From Anaerolineales bacterium (GTDB lineage: Bacteria; Chloroflexota; Anaerolineae; Anaerolineales; Villigracilaceae): a DNA stretch of 64,000 nt. The DNA lies in NCBI GenBank assembly GCA_030680795.1, contig JAUXUL010000001.1:186001-250000 (forward strand), read 5' to 3'. Both the position numbers and the translations under genes were made by a program. Shown piece by piece: positions 38,561-48,475 of the stretch. The stretch's first letter is position 1; each line of letters opens with the position of its first letter. The notes below the pieces were generated by a model. The model was not told where the DNA came from, made no database searches, and was given only the letters and a program-made list of their open reading frames with translations.

Positions 38561-39580
38561 ATGATGAGTCCAACATTTGTCATAGCCGGTATTCTCACTC
38601 GGGAATATATCCTGCCTCCATTGGGCAACCCGCTGATCGATTCGCCTGGCGGCAATTTGCTGTATGCGGCAGGCGGGCTTGCGGTTTGGGACGCGAACGC
38701 GAATGCAGGCCTGCTTGGGCGTGTAAGCGAGGACTATCCACATGCATGGCTGCGCGACCTCGAAAAACGCGGCTTTGATATTCGCGGTATTCTCAGACTT
38801 CATGAATCACAAAAGATTGAGCCTCGCAGTTTCATTGCATACACTAATTCAAATGAACGCAGCCATTCCAATGCAGTTTCGCATTTTGCACGCCGCCAGC
38901 TCACTTTTCCAAAAGCCCTGCTTGGCTATCACCCTGTGGATGAAGCGCGCAAAGACCTGCGCGAACCAGATGCCGCCTCTCCTGCCGCGCTGGATATGCC
39001 AAAAGATTTTCGGGATGTCCGCTATGTGCATCTCTGCCCCTTTGACTTTGTCAGCCAGAGCCAGATGGTCAACCTCTTCAAAGGCGGCGAGGATCAAACC
39101 GTCAGCCTGGACCCTGCTCCCGGCTATATGACTCCAAGCTTTTGGCGTGACCTGCGTTTGGTATTGCAAGGTGTTACAGTCTTTCAACCATCAGAAGATG
39201 AAATGCGCGCGCTCTTCTGGGGTGAGACCAATGATTTGTGGGAGATGGCGCGCAAGGTCAGTGACTATGGGCCGCAGATCATTGTCATCAAACGCGGTTC
39301 CCTTGGTCAACTCGTATATGATGCGGCCGGTAATCATCGCTATGAGATTCCTGCCTACCCCTCGCGGCTGGCAGACCCAACCGGCGCAGGTGATGCATTC
39401 TGCGGCGGCTACCTGGCAGGCTTTCAGAAGACAAATGACCCTCTCATGGCGGCAATATATGGAAGCGTTTCCGCTTCACTGAAAATCGAAGGCAGCGGAC
39501 CATTCTATCCGCTGGAGGTTCTGCCCGGGCTGGCTGAAGCGCGTTTACACTCCTTAAAAGAAATGGCGCGGGAGATATAA
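38561..39580 (+). CDS. PfkB/ribokinase-family carbohydrate kinase
   Basis: 339 residues. The C-terminal ATP-binding signature LADPTGAGDAFCGGYLAGFQ (about 276-295) holds the catalytic Asp, and SPGGNLLYAAGGLAVWDANA (about 28-47) is the N-terminal sugar-binding signature. It phosphorylates a sugar or nucleoside; the substrate is not evident. An ATG three bases later would serve equally well as start. Confidence 0.85.
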   Translation: MMSPTFVIAGILTREYILPPLGNPLIDSPGGNLLYAAGGLAVWDANANAGLLGRVSEDYPHAWLRDLEKRGFDIRGILRLHESQKIEPRSFIAYTNSNERSHSNAVSHFARRQLTFPKALLGYHPVDEARKDLREPDAASPAALDMPKDFRDVRYVHLCPFDFVSQSQMVNLFKGGEDQTVSLDPAPGYMTPSFWRDLRLVLQGVTVFQPSEDEMRALFWGETNDLWEMARKVSDYGPQIIVIKRGSLGQLVYDAAGNHRYEIPAYPSRLADPTGAGDAFCGGYLAGFQKTNDPLMAAIYGSVSASLKIEGSGPFYPLEVLPGLAEARLHSLKEMAREI

Positions 39581-39643
39581 AGGATGAAGTGGAACTTTCA
39601 ACATTTAATGTTTAAAGTTCAACGTGCATTCCTTGTCTACCTG

Positions 39644-39649
39644 TGTACT
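39644..39649 (+). promoter_or_regulatory. -10-like element 7 nt before the M20 peptidase gene
   Basis: TGTACT before ATG 39657, spacing as at other presumed leaderless genes. Confidence 0.3.
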
Positions 39650-39656
39650 TACACCC

Positions 39657-40757
39657 ATGAATAATCTTCCAACACAAATCATTGACCTTGCCATCCGAAT
39701 ACAACAAATCCCTGCGCCAACTTTTGCGGAAGGCCCGCGCGGTGAATTTGTGCGAGCTCTTTTTATCAAAGAAAAACTTAAAGATGTTTCAATGGATTCA
39801 TCGGGAAATGTCTTCGCGCGATTGCCGGGGAAACAGAAAAAGGCGCAGGCGTTGGTCGTATCTGCTCATTTGGATACCGTCTTCCCTGCCAGTATCAACT
39901 CGCAGATTAAAGAAGAAGCGGAAAGGATCGTCGCGCCGGGCATCGGAGATAATTCCATCGGCGTTGCGGCGTTGTTTGGTATCATCTGGTCTTTGCGTGA
40001 AAGAAAAATTGATTTGAAACACGATGTTTGGTTTGTAGCAAATGTAGGTGAGGAGGGGCTGGGTGACCTGCGCGGAATGCGCGGGGTGGTGGAAAGGTTT
40101 GGCAAGGGTGTGTTTGGTTATCTCGTGCTTGAAGGGCTTGCACTTGGGCATGTCTATCATCGCGCAATTGGCGTGAAGAGGTATCGCATTACCGCAAAAA
40201 CTGCGGGCGGACATTCATGGTCGGATTATGGCCAACCTTCGGCGGTGCATGAGCTTGCTTCATTGATCACACAACTGACTGCGATCCGATTGCCGCGTAA
40301 ACCGCGCACGACGATGAACGTTGGCACGATTGGCGGAGGTACGGGCGTCAATGTGCTGGCCTCAGAAGCAAAATGTGAATTAGACTTGCGTTCGGAAGAT
40401 CCAAACATGCTGGCGAAGCTGGTGCATCAAGTGGAAGAATTGATCATTCAGGCAAGCCGCGCAGGTGTGAAGATCGTGGCGGAAGTCATTGGTGAAAGAC
40501 CTGCGGGCGCGATTTCGGCAGAGCATGAATTAGTGCAATTGGCAGTTAAGTGTTCACAGGAACAAGGTTTGGATGTAATCCTCACGACAGGCTCAACCGA
40601 CGCGAATATTCCATTGAGCCAAAATATTCCCGCCGTTGTCATGGGAATTACAACAGGCGGCGGCGCACATACAACCAATGAATATATTGATATCAATCCA
40701 TTGAAAAAGGGGATAGAAAGTTTGGTGAGGTTTGTAGAGTTGGCGGGGGAGAAGTAG
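39657..40757 (+). CDS. M20-family metallopeptidase
   Basis: 366 residues from ATG 39657 (MNNLPTQIIDLAIRIQQIPA). Dizinc site: SAHLDTVFPA (His, Asp), GIGDNSIGVAALFGI (bridging Asp), NVGEEGLGDLRGMRG (Glu catalytic pair), and a C-terminal His in GGGAHTTNEYIDI. The lid/dimerisation domain lies at about 175-290. Resembles peptidase T-like or carboxypeptidase-type M20 enzymes; the substrate is unknown. It converges with the cyclase gene, whose stop abuts it with no gap. Confidence 0.87.
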   Translation: MNNLPTQIIDLAIRIQQIPAPTFAEGPRGEFVRALFIKEKLKDVSMDSSGNVFARLPGKQKKAQALVVSAHLDTVFPASINSQIKEEAERIVAPGIGDNSIGVAALFGIIWSLRERKIDLKHDVWFVANVGEEGLGDLRGMRGVVERFGKGVFGYLVLEGLALGHVYHRAIGVKRYRITAKTAGGHSWSDYGQPSAVHELASLITQLTAIRLPRKPRTTMNVGTIGGGTGVNVLASEAKCELDLRSEDPNMLAKLVHQVEELIIQASRAGVKIVAEVIGERPAGAISAEHELVQLAVKCSQEQGLDVILTTGSTDANIPLSQNIPAVVMGITTGGGAHTTNEYIDINPLKKGIESLVRFVELAGEK

Positions 40758-42509
40758 TCACTTCAACCCAAGCACCGTAAACACCTCCAGCGGATGCACC
40801 TTGCCTTTCACTTTCATTTCGGCATGGGGTTTGGCTTCCACCTGTTTCTTGACTCGTTCATACGCATCCTTGCTGATCAGGATCTGGTTGTTGGCCGAGT
40901 TCTCCTGGATGCGTTTGGCTGTGTTGACACTGTCGCTGATCGCAGTGTACTCCAATCTTTTATCGGTGCCGATCAAACCGAGCACTGCGTCACCGTAATG
41001 AATGCCAACGCCAAAGGCCAGGTGTGCATCTTGCGGCAATTCTTTGTATAAATTTTCAACGGAAGCGCGGATGGCAAGCGCGGTTTTTACTGCTCGCAAG
41101 GTGTGGTCCGGTTGAGGCACAGGCGCATTGAACCATGCCATGATGGCGTCGCCCATGAATTTATCAATCGTGCCTTCCTGCATGAGCACGGCTTCAGCCA
41201 TTGCGGCAAGATAGCGGTTTAAGATACGCACCAGTTTTTCCGGGGCTTTTTTTTCGCTATAGGTTGTAAAGCCGCGGATATCAGCGAACAAAACGGTGAT
41301 GTCCACACGTTTTCCGCCGAGTTGTAAACTGTTCGGGTCAAGCTGCTCGATGACAGCGGGGGAGACCATGCGTTCAAAGAGACGGCGCTGCGCTTCCAAC
41401 TTCTTTCGTTCTGTCAGGTCGTCGAGCACGATTGCCACACCTTGAGTTTTCTGCCCCGCATCTTTGAGAGGTGAGAGGTTCAACCGCCAGTCCACCATGC
41501 CATGCCTGGGTAGGTTGTGGCTGATCTCAAGGTCTACGATGGCTTTGTCCGTTATGCGGACTTGCGTCAGATGCGGCTCAAGCTCACTTGAAACAGAAGC
41601 AAGCGCCTCGTTAAGATGATGACCGATAATGTCACTTGAGGCGGCGCCGAGAATCTGTTCTGCGGCTCGATTTGCAAGAGTGACCTGATTCTGCACATCC
41701 GCAGTGATCACCCCGCTGGCGATGGATGCGAAAACGTTGTCCATCAGGTTTTTGAGCGCGGTCACTTCTTCGAGCGTGTGTTTGAGCGAGGAGAACAGGC
41801 GCGCGTTTTCAATGGCCACTGCGGCCTGGTTTGCAAACGCGGTGAGCAGGTCCCTTTCACTTTCGGCGAAGATGCCCGTGCGGATGCGGTTATCGGCATA
41901 GATGACGCCGATCAGTTCGTTTTTTACTTTGAGGGGTACGCACAAAATGGAACGCAGGTTAAACGCAACGATGCTTTCCTGATCCAAAAAGCGCTGGTCT
42001 TCCTGGGCATTGGTGGTGACAATGGCTTCACCTGTTTCGATCACGCGCCCCACAACGGTGCTGCTGACATTCTTTTCTGATGAATTGATGGATTCCATTT
42101 CCCAATTGCGTCCCATGCGAATGGTCATTTCGCCTGTTTCATCCCGTAACATCAGGAAGCCGCGCTCTGCTTTTGTCAGGCGCACGATGTTGTCCATCAC
42201 GATGCGGAGCACTTCATCGAGTTCAAGTGATGAATTGACCACCTGTCCAACATCGGCAAGCGCCAGCATGTTGCTGCGTTCCTTTTGAAAGGCTTGTATC
42301 TTTTCGCTGATTTGTACCAGTGATGTTTGCAGGTTACGCAGATCGCCAGTTGTATTTTTGGGAAGTTTTAGTTTGCTGGCTTCCAGTTCAGTACGGACTT
42401 TTCCTGCCTGAGCACTGAGCGTGAGAAGTTGGTCATGCACGGTTGTCGGGCGGGTATTGTCAGAATTCATAAAGGATGCCAATTGAGTATTTGTTGTGTT
42501 TTTTGCCAA
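40758..42509 (-). CDS. Adenylate/guanylate cyclase with GAF and PAS domains
   Basis: 583 residues: coiled N-terminus (about 20-80), GAF domain (about 85-235), PAS domain (about 255-375; FASIASGVITADVQNQVTLA), then a class III cyclase domain (about 395-580). Catalytic features: VLFADIRGFTTYSEKKAPEK (metal Asp), GTIDKFMGDAIMAWFNAP (second metal Asp) and YTAISDSVNTAKRIQ (Asn/Arg for transition state; Asp before SVN fits adenine recognition). It is cytoplasmic, with no membrane segment. It would make cAMP in response to ligands of GAF/PAS. Confidence 0.93.
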   Translation of the reverse strand: MAKNTTNTQLASFMNSDNTRPTTVHDQLLTLSAQAGKVRTELEASKLKLPKNTTGDLRNLQTSLVQISEKIQAFQKERSNMLALADVGQVVNSSLELDEVLRIVMDNIVRLTKAERGFLMLRDETGEMTIRMGRNWEMESINSSEKNVSSTVVGRVIETGEAIVTTNAQEDQRFLDQESIVAFNLRSILCVPLKVKNELIGVIYADNRIRTGIFAESERDLLTAFANQAAVAIENARLFSSLKHTLEEVTALKNLMDNVFASIASGVITADVQNQVTLANRAAEQILGAASSDIIGHHLNEALASVSSELEPHLTQVRITDKAIVDLEISHNLPRHGMVDWRLNLSPLKDAGQKTQGVAIVLDDLTERKKLEAQRRLFERMVSPAVIEQLDPNSLQLGGKRVDITVLFADIRGFTTYSEKKAPEKLVRILNRYLAAMAEAVLMQEGTIDKFMGDAIMAWFNAPVPQPDHTLRAVKTALAIRASVENLYKELPQDAHLAFGVGIHYGDAVLGLIGTDKRLEYTAISDSVNTAKRIQENSANNQILISKDAYERVKKQVEAKPHAEMKVKGKVHPLEVFTVLGLK

Positions 42510-42544
42510 TTTGCTATTTGCTAATTGTATCCTAAGATAAAGAG

Positions 42545-42658
42545 TTTAACTCGCCTTACGCAGTCAGCCGTGATTCCCTGAGTGTAGCGCGAAGGGTCTC
42601 TACTGTTGAAATACGAGATGCTTCGCTCAGCATGACACTATGTAAGGTGAGAGTTTAA
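42545..42658. repeat. TIR-bounded small repeat element, copy C
   Basis: Ends TTTAACTCGCCTTACGCAG (42545-42563) and TATGTAAGGTGAGAGTTTAA (42640-42658 region) are inverted. The interior is the reverse complement of copy B. Its right end supplies the TAA stop (42657-42655) of the transglutaminase gene. Confidence 0.7.
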
Positions 42659-44958
42659 GTAAGACGCATGATTATGGTTTGATAGACGATGCTCCATGCC
42701 GCACGACGTGCAATTTGTACATTCCCTCCGTGCGGACTGAACAAGGTGGATTGATATTCATGTAATAAGGTTGCAATGGGTGCGGCGGCGGAGGGAATAA
42801 CCTCTTGCAGGATGGCAGCGCGTTCTGCGGCTGTGATGTGAAGGGGTTGCGGTTTTCCGATCCACTGCAGGCTGGCGTTGATGCTGTGAAAATATCTTTC
42901 GATGGGGGTGATCATTGCCCAGCGCGCCCATTTGTTTAACCAAGCCGGGGTTTCCCAGCCGCTGCGCTCAACCAGAGTTTTTAGGATGATTGCTGTTTGT
43001 GTATTTGGCGCGTAACGTCTCTTAAAGAAGAGGGCAAGGTAGGCAAGGATTAATCCGCTTGCAAGGATACTGATTCGGAAAATTTGGGTGCGGGAAGTTA
43101 TTGCCAGCGGCCTTTCCAAAGGGATTTGAAATTGAGGTTCTTCCTGTTGGAGTGCTTCCAATTCCAGCGGGTTGTTGGTCTGATCTGTGGTGAGTGTTTC
43201 CTCCCGTTCCTGCGGACGTTCAACAGGGTCCTGGTTTCCGGTCGGCTCAAATTCGATCCATCCATACCCCGGGAAATATACTTCGGGCCAGGCGTGCGCG
43301 TCACGTTCACGCACTGTGTAAAAAGTGTTTTGTAGGTTCGGTTCGCCTTGCGCAAAGCCAACTGCAAGCCGCACAGGCACACCCACCGAACGAAGCATTA
43401 ACACTTCCGCACTGGCGTAATAATTACAAAAACCTTGTTTGCCCTCAAATAAAAAATACTCCAGTCTGTCAACAGTACCTTCCGGAAAGGAGACGGAGGG
43501 GGCATACTCGATTTCCGAACGCAGATAGTTCGTGATCGCAGCAGCTTTATCGTACGGGTTATCGTAAGCGGCAGTAATTTCCAATGCAAGCGCTTGTATG
43601 CGCGCGGAGAAATCCGCCGGCAATTGCAGATATTTATCTGTGATCCATTCGGGATACTCCTGTCCGGCTTCCTGCAATTCAGGGATGGTTGGATTGGCAA
43701 GTAGGGCATTGGCGTGATACGTCTCTCCCGCTTCAAGATAGGGCGAGGCCTGCAGCGTCACAATATCCATGACCTGTTCCTCTTCCTCTTCGGCAGGTAT
43801 CTTGGTATGGACGATATTGGCTGGATGGCTTACCCAAACGGGCTGCGCTGCAGTGTAAAGGATGGCCTGGCCTTTAATATACACGTTAAAAGTGAAATTC
43901 AGATTTTCGCGGTTTTCCGTATCTGGGATCTCAAAATTGCCGTCTTGTGGTTCGTAGTTTTTGCCTTCCACATCAGAAGTCAACCAACGGCCATCTTCAA
44001 AGCGGTCATAGACACGTCCACGCCAGTACAGCCGCGGAAAATCCTGCGCGGCGGCAGGTGCATAAACCAGAAAGGCCACAGACTCGCTCTGTGAGATGTG
44101 TGTCCCAAGCGGCAATTCATTTCGATAAAAATCACGGGATGGCAGGTTATCCTTTTTGACCGATGCAAACATATTTTCAAAGCGTTCATCCTCCGAGAAC
44201 CAGTTCCTGGATATTCTCTGCCATGCCTTCCTTGCCTGCGGGTTTAAAGGCAGAGTGCTTGGAACCACCCATACCAGCAGGATCAAAACTGCAGCGCTGA
44301 CCAGGATGGTGTTATTGAAATCCGTGCCGCTTTCCACGGAAATCTGCACGCGTTTTTCTCTCCATTTCTTTCGGTCAGTCAGAAATTTTTGACGTCCCAG
44401 CAGGAGCAGAGCAATGAATAGATAAGCGCCGAATAGCCAGCTGTAATCCTTGGTGGTGTAATGGTTTAGGTAAATGACGAACATCAGGATGCCGCTCGGT
44501 AAAACAGCGGCAAGGCCATTTGTATAGCGCGTCAATTGATACCCGCTGAATAAACCACTGAACCAGTAGGGGATGGACAGCAGCGCCACAAAAAACAAAG
44601 GGTCCTTAACAGGCCTGTTTGAAGCAAATTCGCTCAATCCCAGCAATAACCTGCCAACCAGCATTAAAAGTTTATCGCCTAAATAGGTTTCTTCTTCTGT
44701 AAATTCCATAAAGCCAAGCCATTGCCAGCAGAAAACGACCAGCATATACCCGATGGATAAAAGCACAACCCCGCGCCTTTGATATCGGCTTTGTCCCAAC
44801 GCCAGCCCGACGATCAATCCCAGCAAAGCCACGCTGCCAGCATATTCAAGCCCATCCGTCCAGTTTGTAGATTGCAGTCTCCATGCTGAGAACAGGATCG
44901 CAAGAAATAAAAAAATAGCCGAGGGAAGGTCCCACCAGCGAACAGGAGATTTTTCCAT
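42655..44958 (-). CDS. Transglutaminase-like membrane protein (TgpA type)
   Basis: 767 residues from ATG 44958. About six or seven N-terminal membrane helices (about 10-215) lead to an extracytoplasmic region with a transglutaminase core: KQGFCNYYASAEVLMLRSVG holds the catalytic Cys (about 528) and RDAHAWPEVYFPGYGWIEFE the His and Asp (about 570-585). A further membrane helix (about 655-675) precedes a DUF4129-like tail. Such proteins are probable cell-envelope proteases or cross-linkers. TACACT 6 nt before the ATG (44965-44970) suggests a leaderless transcript. The stop codon lies in a repeat element. Confidence 0.85.
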   Translation of the reverse strand: MEKSPVRWWDLPSAIFLFLAILFSAWRLQSTNWTDGLEYAGSVALLGLIVGLALGQSRYQRRGVVLLSIGYMLVVFCWQWLGFMEFTEEETYLGDKLLMLVGRLLLGLSEFASNRPVKDPLFFVALLSIPYWFSGLFSGYQLTRYTNGLAAVLPSGILMFVIYLNHYTTKDYSWLFGAYLFIALLLLGRQKFLTDRKKWREKRVQISVESGTDFNNTILVSAAVLILLVWVVPSTLPLNPQARKAWQRISRNWFSEDERFENMFASVKKDNLPSRDFYRNELPLGTHISQSESVAFLVYAPAAAQDFPRLYWRGRVYDRFEDGRWLTSDVEGKNYEPQDGNFEIPDTENRENLNFTFNVYIKGQAILYTAAQPVWVSHPANIVHTKIPAEEEEEQVMDIVTLQASPYLEAGETYHANALLANPTIPELQEAGQEYPEWITDKYLQLPADFSARIQALALEITAAYDNPYDKAAAITNYLRSEIEYAPSVSFPEGTVDRLEYFLFEGKQGFCNYYASAEVLMLRSVGVPVRLAVGFAQGEPNLQNTFYTVRERDAHAWPEVYFPGYGWIEFEPTGNQDPVERPQEREETLTTDQTNNPLELEALQQEEPQFQIPLERPLAITSRTQIFRISILASGLILAYLALFFKRRYAPNTQTAIILKTLVERSGWETPAWLNKWARWAMITPIERYFHSINASLQWIGKPQPLHITAAERAAILQEVIPSAAAPIATLLHEYQSTLFSPHGGNVQIARRAAWSIVYQTIIMRLT

Positions 44959-44964
44959 CCTTTG

Positions 44965-44970
44965 AGTGTA
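44965..44970 (-). promoter_or_regulatory. -10 element for a leaderless transglutaminase mRNA
   Basis: On the minus strand TACACT lies 6 nt before ATG 44958. Confidence 0.4.
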
Positions 44971-45028
44971 CAATAAAGGGAGCGTCTTCGTCAATTGCAA
45001 TACGATTAAAAATCTACTGGAGGACCGT

Positions 45029-46009
45029 ATGCAGACCTTGATTGATCGTGGAATTGCTTTTGTGATTGCCATACAAAGTATGGGTGATGGGTTAATCGCT
45101 CCCATGCATTTCTTTAGCTATCTTGGCACTGAGGATTTCTTTTTCCTTGCTCTGCCTTTGATCTACTGGAGCATCGACTCTGCGCTTGGTTTGCGTGTGG
45201 GGTTTATCCTCGTCACCAGCAGCATGTTCAACTACATGGGCAAATTGCTCTTTGCAGGACCGCGCCCCTATTGGGTGAGCTCACACGTCCGCGCGCTGTG
45301 GGCGGAAACATCATTCGGTGTTCCCTCTGGTCATGCGCAAAATGCCATGAGCGTTTGGGGCATCATTGCCGCATCCCGCCGGCAGGTTTGGGTGCGGGTT
45401 GGTGCCCTGCTGCTTATTTTCCTGATCGGTTTTTCACGCATTTACCTCGGTGCCCACTTCCCGCATGACGTGATCGTTGGATGGCTGTTTGGCGCAGTGC
45501 TTTTGTGGGCATTTGTACGCTTTTGGGATCCGGCTGCCGCATGGCTTGGTAATAAAACATTCAGACAACAAACCATGATTGCATTTATTGTTTCGATGGT
45601 TTTCGTTGCAATGGGATTGGCTGTCGTTTCATTAAGGAGCAGCTTTCAACTCCCTGTTTCGTGGGTGGAAAACGCGCTTCGCGGCGGGAACGTGGAGCCT
45701 GCTCCGGTAGACCCGAACGGAATCTTCACCTCAGCAGGGACCTTCTTCGGGCTGGCGTTTGGGCTCGCGTGGATCGCATCCATGGGCGGGTATCAGGCTT
45801 CAGGTCCAGTATGGATGCGCGTGCTTCGTTACGTCATCGGCTTGATCGGCGTCCTCATCCTTTGGATGGGGTTGGGTGAAATTTTCCCGCGCGGCGATGG
45901 CGCCCTTGTTTATTCCTTGCGCTTTGTTCGTTATGCCCTGGTGGGTTGGTGGGTGACGGGCGGCGCGCCCTGGGTGTTCATGCGTTTCAAGTTAATTGAA
46001 GAACATTAG
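45029..46009 (+). CDS. PAP2-family membrane phosphatase
   Basis: 326 residues from ATG 45029 (CTGGAGGACCGT upstream). The phosphatase motif is complete: KLLFAGPRPYW (KxxxxxxRP), GVPSGHAQNAMS (PSGH) and SRIYLGAHFPHDVIVGW (SRxxxxxHxxxD). About eight membrane helices; the catalytic loops face outward in this family. It dephosphorylates lipid phosphates such as undecaprenyl pyrophosphate or phosphatidic acid. Longer than simple PAP2 proteins because of a C-terminal membrane region of four helices (about 190-320) of unknown use. Confidence 0.9.
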   Translation: MQTLIDRGIAFVIAIQSMGDGLIAPMHFFSYLGTEDFFFLALPLIYWSIDSALGLRVGFILVTSSMFNYMGKLLFAGPRPYWVSSHVRALWAETSFGVPSGHAQNAMSVWGIIAASRRQVWVRVGALLLIFLIGFSRIYLGAHFPHDVIVGWLFGAVLLWAFVRFWDPAAAWLGNKTFRQQTMIAFIVSMVFVAMGLAVVSLRSSFQLPVSWVENALRGGNVEPAPVDPNGIFTSAGTFFGLAFGLAWIASMGGYQASGPVWMRVLRYVIGLIGVLILWMGLGEIFPRGDGALVYSLRFVRYALVGWWVTGGAPWVFMRFKLIEEH

Positions 46010-46039
46010 ATACTTGATGACCGAAGGGAAATTAACAAC

Positions 46040-46990
46040 TTACTCCCCATTATATTTTATCGGCTCGATATCCCTCTTCGCGCCATCTTTCGGTCTTCTC
46101 TCCCGGGCATAATAAAAAGTCTCGCGTAATTGCGGGGTGATGAGGCTGGTTTCGCGGTGTCCCATGCGCGTGCCGTGAAATTGCATAAAGCGAAACCAGA
46201 AGATCGAAGCGATGTTTTTCCATAACTTACGTTCACGCGCGGCGTGCCACAGGTCACTCAAAATATTTGTTGTGGTCAGGCGCAAAAAATCATACACATT
46301 AAAATGTGATTCAGGATATATTTTTTTGAACGCCATGGCTTCACGACGATAACGATTGAAGACACTATGCGCCGTTTCATTATGCACATGGACAATCTCG
46401 GCCTCGGCCATATACGCAATCGTATGTCCCTGCTCTTTGGCCCACTTCGCCCACGCCAAATCTTCCAAGCCCGTCAACGTTTCGTCGTATTGATTCTGCT
46501 CCCACAAACTTTTTCGTATCGCGGCATTCGCGTTATTGCAAAAGGAGGTCTCCTGTTTTGATTTGCTCGCATCGGGATACCATTGATGAAAAATCTGTTG
46601 TTCGGCATATTTTGCAAACTCAGGTCCGCGCTGCTTGCCATAAGTTAATCCAATACTGTCATCTTGAAATGGGCGAATCAAAGCCTCCAGCCAGTCGGGA
46701 TAGACGGGATAAACATGCGCGCTGGCGATGACGATAAACTCGCGCTTCGCTTCTTTGATCCCGTAGTTGAGCGAGCGTCCGAAAGTGAATTCCTCGGGAC
46801 GGATGTTCACGACATGCGCTCCAAACGACTCAGCAATCGAGACGGTTGAATCGCTGGAGCCAGAGTCAACCAGGATCACTTCCACATCTTTGAGCGTTTG
46901 CTGACGAATCCCCTCGAGCAAACGTCCAAGATGTTTTTCTTCGTTATAGGCTCGGATGATGATTGAACAATTCAAGTGGAAAAGTCTCAA
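46040..46990 (-). CDS. Family 2 glycosyltransferase
   Basis: 316 residues. GT-A start: CSIIIRAYNEEKHLGRLLEG, VILVDSGSSDSTVSIAE and an HVYPVYPDWLEALIRPF acceptor-side segment; TGLEDLAWAKWAKEQGH carries the base region. Similar to rhamnosyltransferases acting on surface polysaccharide. The start is TTG 46990 overlapping the stop of the upstream membrane-protein gene (TTGA), so translation is coupled. Donor and acceptor are unknown. Confidence 0.87.
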   Translation of the reverse strand: MRLFHLNCSIIIRAYNEEKHLGRLLEGIRQQTLKDVEVILVDSGSSDSTVSIAESFGAHVVNIRPEEFTFGRSLNYGIKEAKREFIVIASAHVYPVYPDWLEALIRPFQDDSIGLTYGKQRGPEFAKYAEQQIFHQWYPDASKSKQETSFCNNANAAIRKSLWEQNQYDETLTGLEDLAWAKWAKEQGHTIAYMAEAEIVHVHNETAHSVFNRYRREAMAFKKIYPESHFNVYDFLRLTTTNILSDLWHAARERKLWKNIASIFWFRFMQFHGTRMGHRETSLITPQLRETFYYARERRPKDGAKRDIEPIKYNGE

Positions 46991-48453
46991 CTCAATTTAC
47001 ATAGACGAATAAAAAACCAGAGCAATCCGTAGTAATTGACAAGTACACCGACGAGGATAAGCAGACGCATGCCGAAGGAAAGACGCTGACCAGCGCCAAA
47101 AGCCAGCAAACATAAAAGCGGAACAATCAGGTCCATCAAAAAACGAAAGCCGAACTGGAAACTGCCATTATTAAAATAAAGCAATAAAGGCAATAACAAG
47201 AGCAGAACAGAAAACCAGGCAGACCACACCCACAAAGATTTTCCGCGGGCCTTGTATAGGAATATCAACGCTGGAGTTGTAATCAAGATGCTCATCCCAT
47301 TGCCATCTGGCGCTGGGAATCCACAGGAAGGATTCCAACGCGGCAAGGCAAAAAACATGGTGGTCAAGTTATCCATAACAAAATGAAAATTGAATTGACC
47401 ATAAGCAGCCAGGGCAGGTTTCAAATAATCGCCCACATTCATTGTTTGATAGCCAAAATCAAAGGGCGAGTCAAACCGAATGAAGTTGTACCAAAGCAAA
47501 CCAGATATCGCCAACCCTATTGGAAGCGCAGAGAATAAAACGGGCTTTATTGATCGCCGTAGATAGTCTTGGCTGGTCAGCGCATTCAATTCAAAATACA
47601 AAGCGTACAGTAAAGGCCACATCAGTACAATCGTTGGTCGCGCAAGCATCCCGATCGCAAGAGCAAGAGAGGCGAGCACAAGAGATCGGGTTTCCAGCAA
47701 CAAAAAGACTGCCAACGCGGCAAAAGTCACTGTAACGATCTGGCTGAGATACCAGATATGACCAACGAGCGACATATACCAATGCACTGAACCAAACGCA
47801 AACAGGACCGTGAGCCACAAATTACCGGCGCGATTAAGGCTTGTCAAGCTATGGCGTGCCAATAATTCAAGGATAGCGAATGCCAGAGCCGCATTTAACG
47901 CCCCGAAAAAAATAGTAAACTGCACAGTGTTCACAGAATCAACATCTTGCATGGCAATTTGAGGCAACATCAAGAGGGATGGCAAAGGAGGAAAAGCCAC
48001 GTACAACTCCCCTTGATAACTGGTCAGGTCGGTGACAGAACTGGGGTCTGTAAGATATGTTTTACCTTCTAAAAATGCACCGGCCAGTTGGGGGAAATAT
48101 ACTGTTTTTTTGGGCGTCTTCCAAACCAGGCTGACAAAATAGGATGAACTTAAATAGATCAACCAGATCCCTAAAAATACACCGGCCAGCCTGCTGTAAA
48201 GCAAAAACCTGTCTTTCTGGTTTGGCTTATATTTGGATAATAAAATAAATAAAACGATCAAGACAATAACGATCAAGACGAGCTCGATATTGGGCAGGAT
48301 GCCTTTTCTAATAAAATGCCTGGCAAGAAGATTGAAATTTTGAGGTTTGACTGCGCGTCTTGAAATTGTGTCAATCAGAATTAATCCCGCCGTGGCAAGA
48401 CAACAGAGGATGATAAATAATTCTGGCAGTAATGCTTTCTTTGTGGGCGTCAT
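46987..48453 (-). CDS. Polytopic membrane protein, probable lipid-linked sugar glycosyltransferase
   Basis: 488 residues with 10-12 hydrophobic helices. The first extracytoplasmic loop region (about 125-170) has FPQLAGAFLEGKTYLTDPSS and GELYVAFPPLPSLLMLPQIA, in the place where GT39/GT-C proteins keep catalytic acidic residues. No motif decides the family, so the assignment is by architecture and by its position between a glycosyltransferase and a sulfotransferase. Probably part of surface glycan assembly. Confidence 0.6.
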   Translation of the reverse strand: MTPTKKALLPELFIILCCLATAGLILIDTISRRAVKPQNFNLLARHFIRKGILPNIELVLIVIVLIVLFILLSKYKPNQKDRFLLYSRLAGVFLGIWLIYLSSSYFVSLVWKTPKKTVYFPQLAGAFLEGKTYLTDPSSVTDLTSYQGELYVAFPPLPSLLMLPQIAMQDVDSVNTVQFTIFFGALNAALAFAILELLARHSLTSLNRAGNLWLTVLFAFGSVHWYMSLVGHIWYLSQIVTVTFAALAVFLLLETRSLVLASLALAIGMLARPTIVLMWPLLYALYFELNALTSQDYLRRSIKPVLFSALPIGLAISGLLWYNFIRFDSPFDFGYQTMNVGDYLKPALAAYGQFNFHFVMDNLTTMFFALPRWNPSCGFPAPDGNGMSILITTPALIFLYKARGKSLWVWSAWFSVLLLLLPLLLYFNNGSFQFGFRFLMDLIVPLLCLLAFGAGQRLSFGMRLLILVGVLVNYYGLLWFFIRLCKLS

Positions 48454-48475
48454 GAATCAATATTATCCATACATA

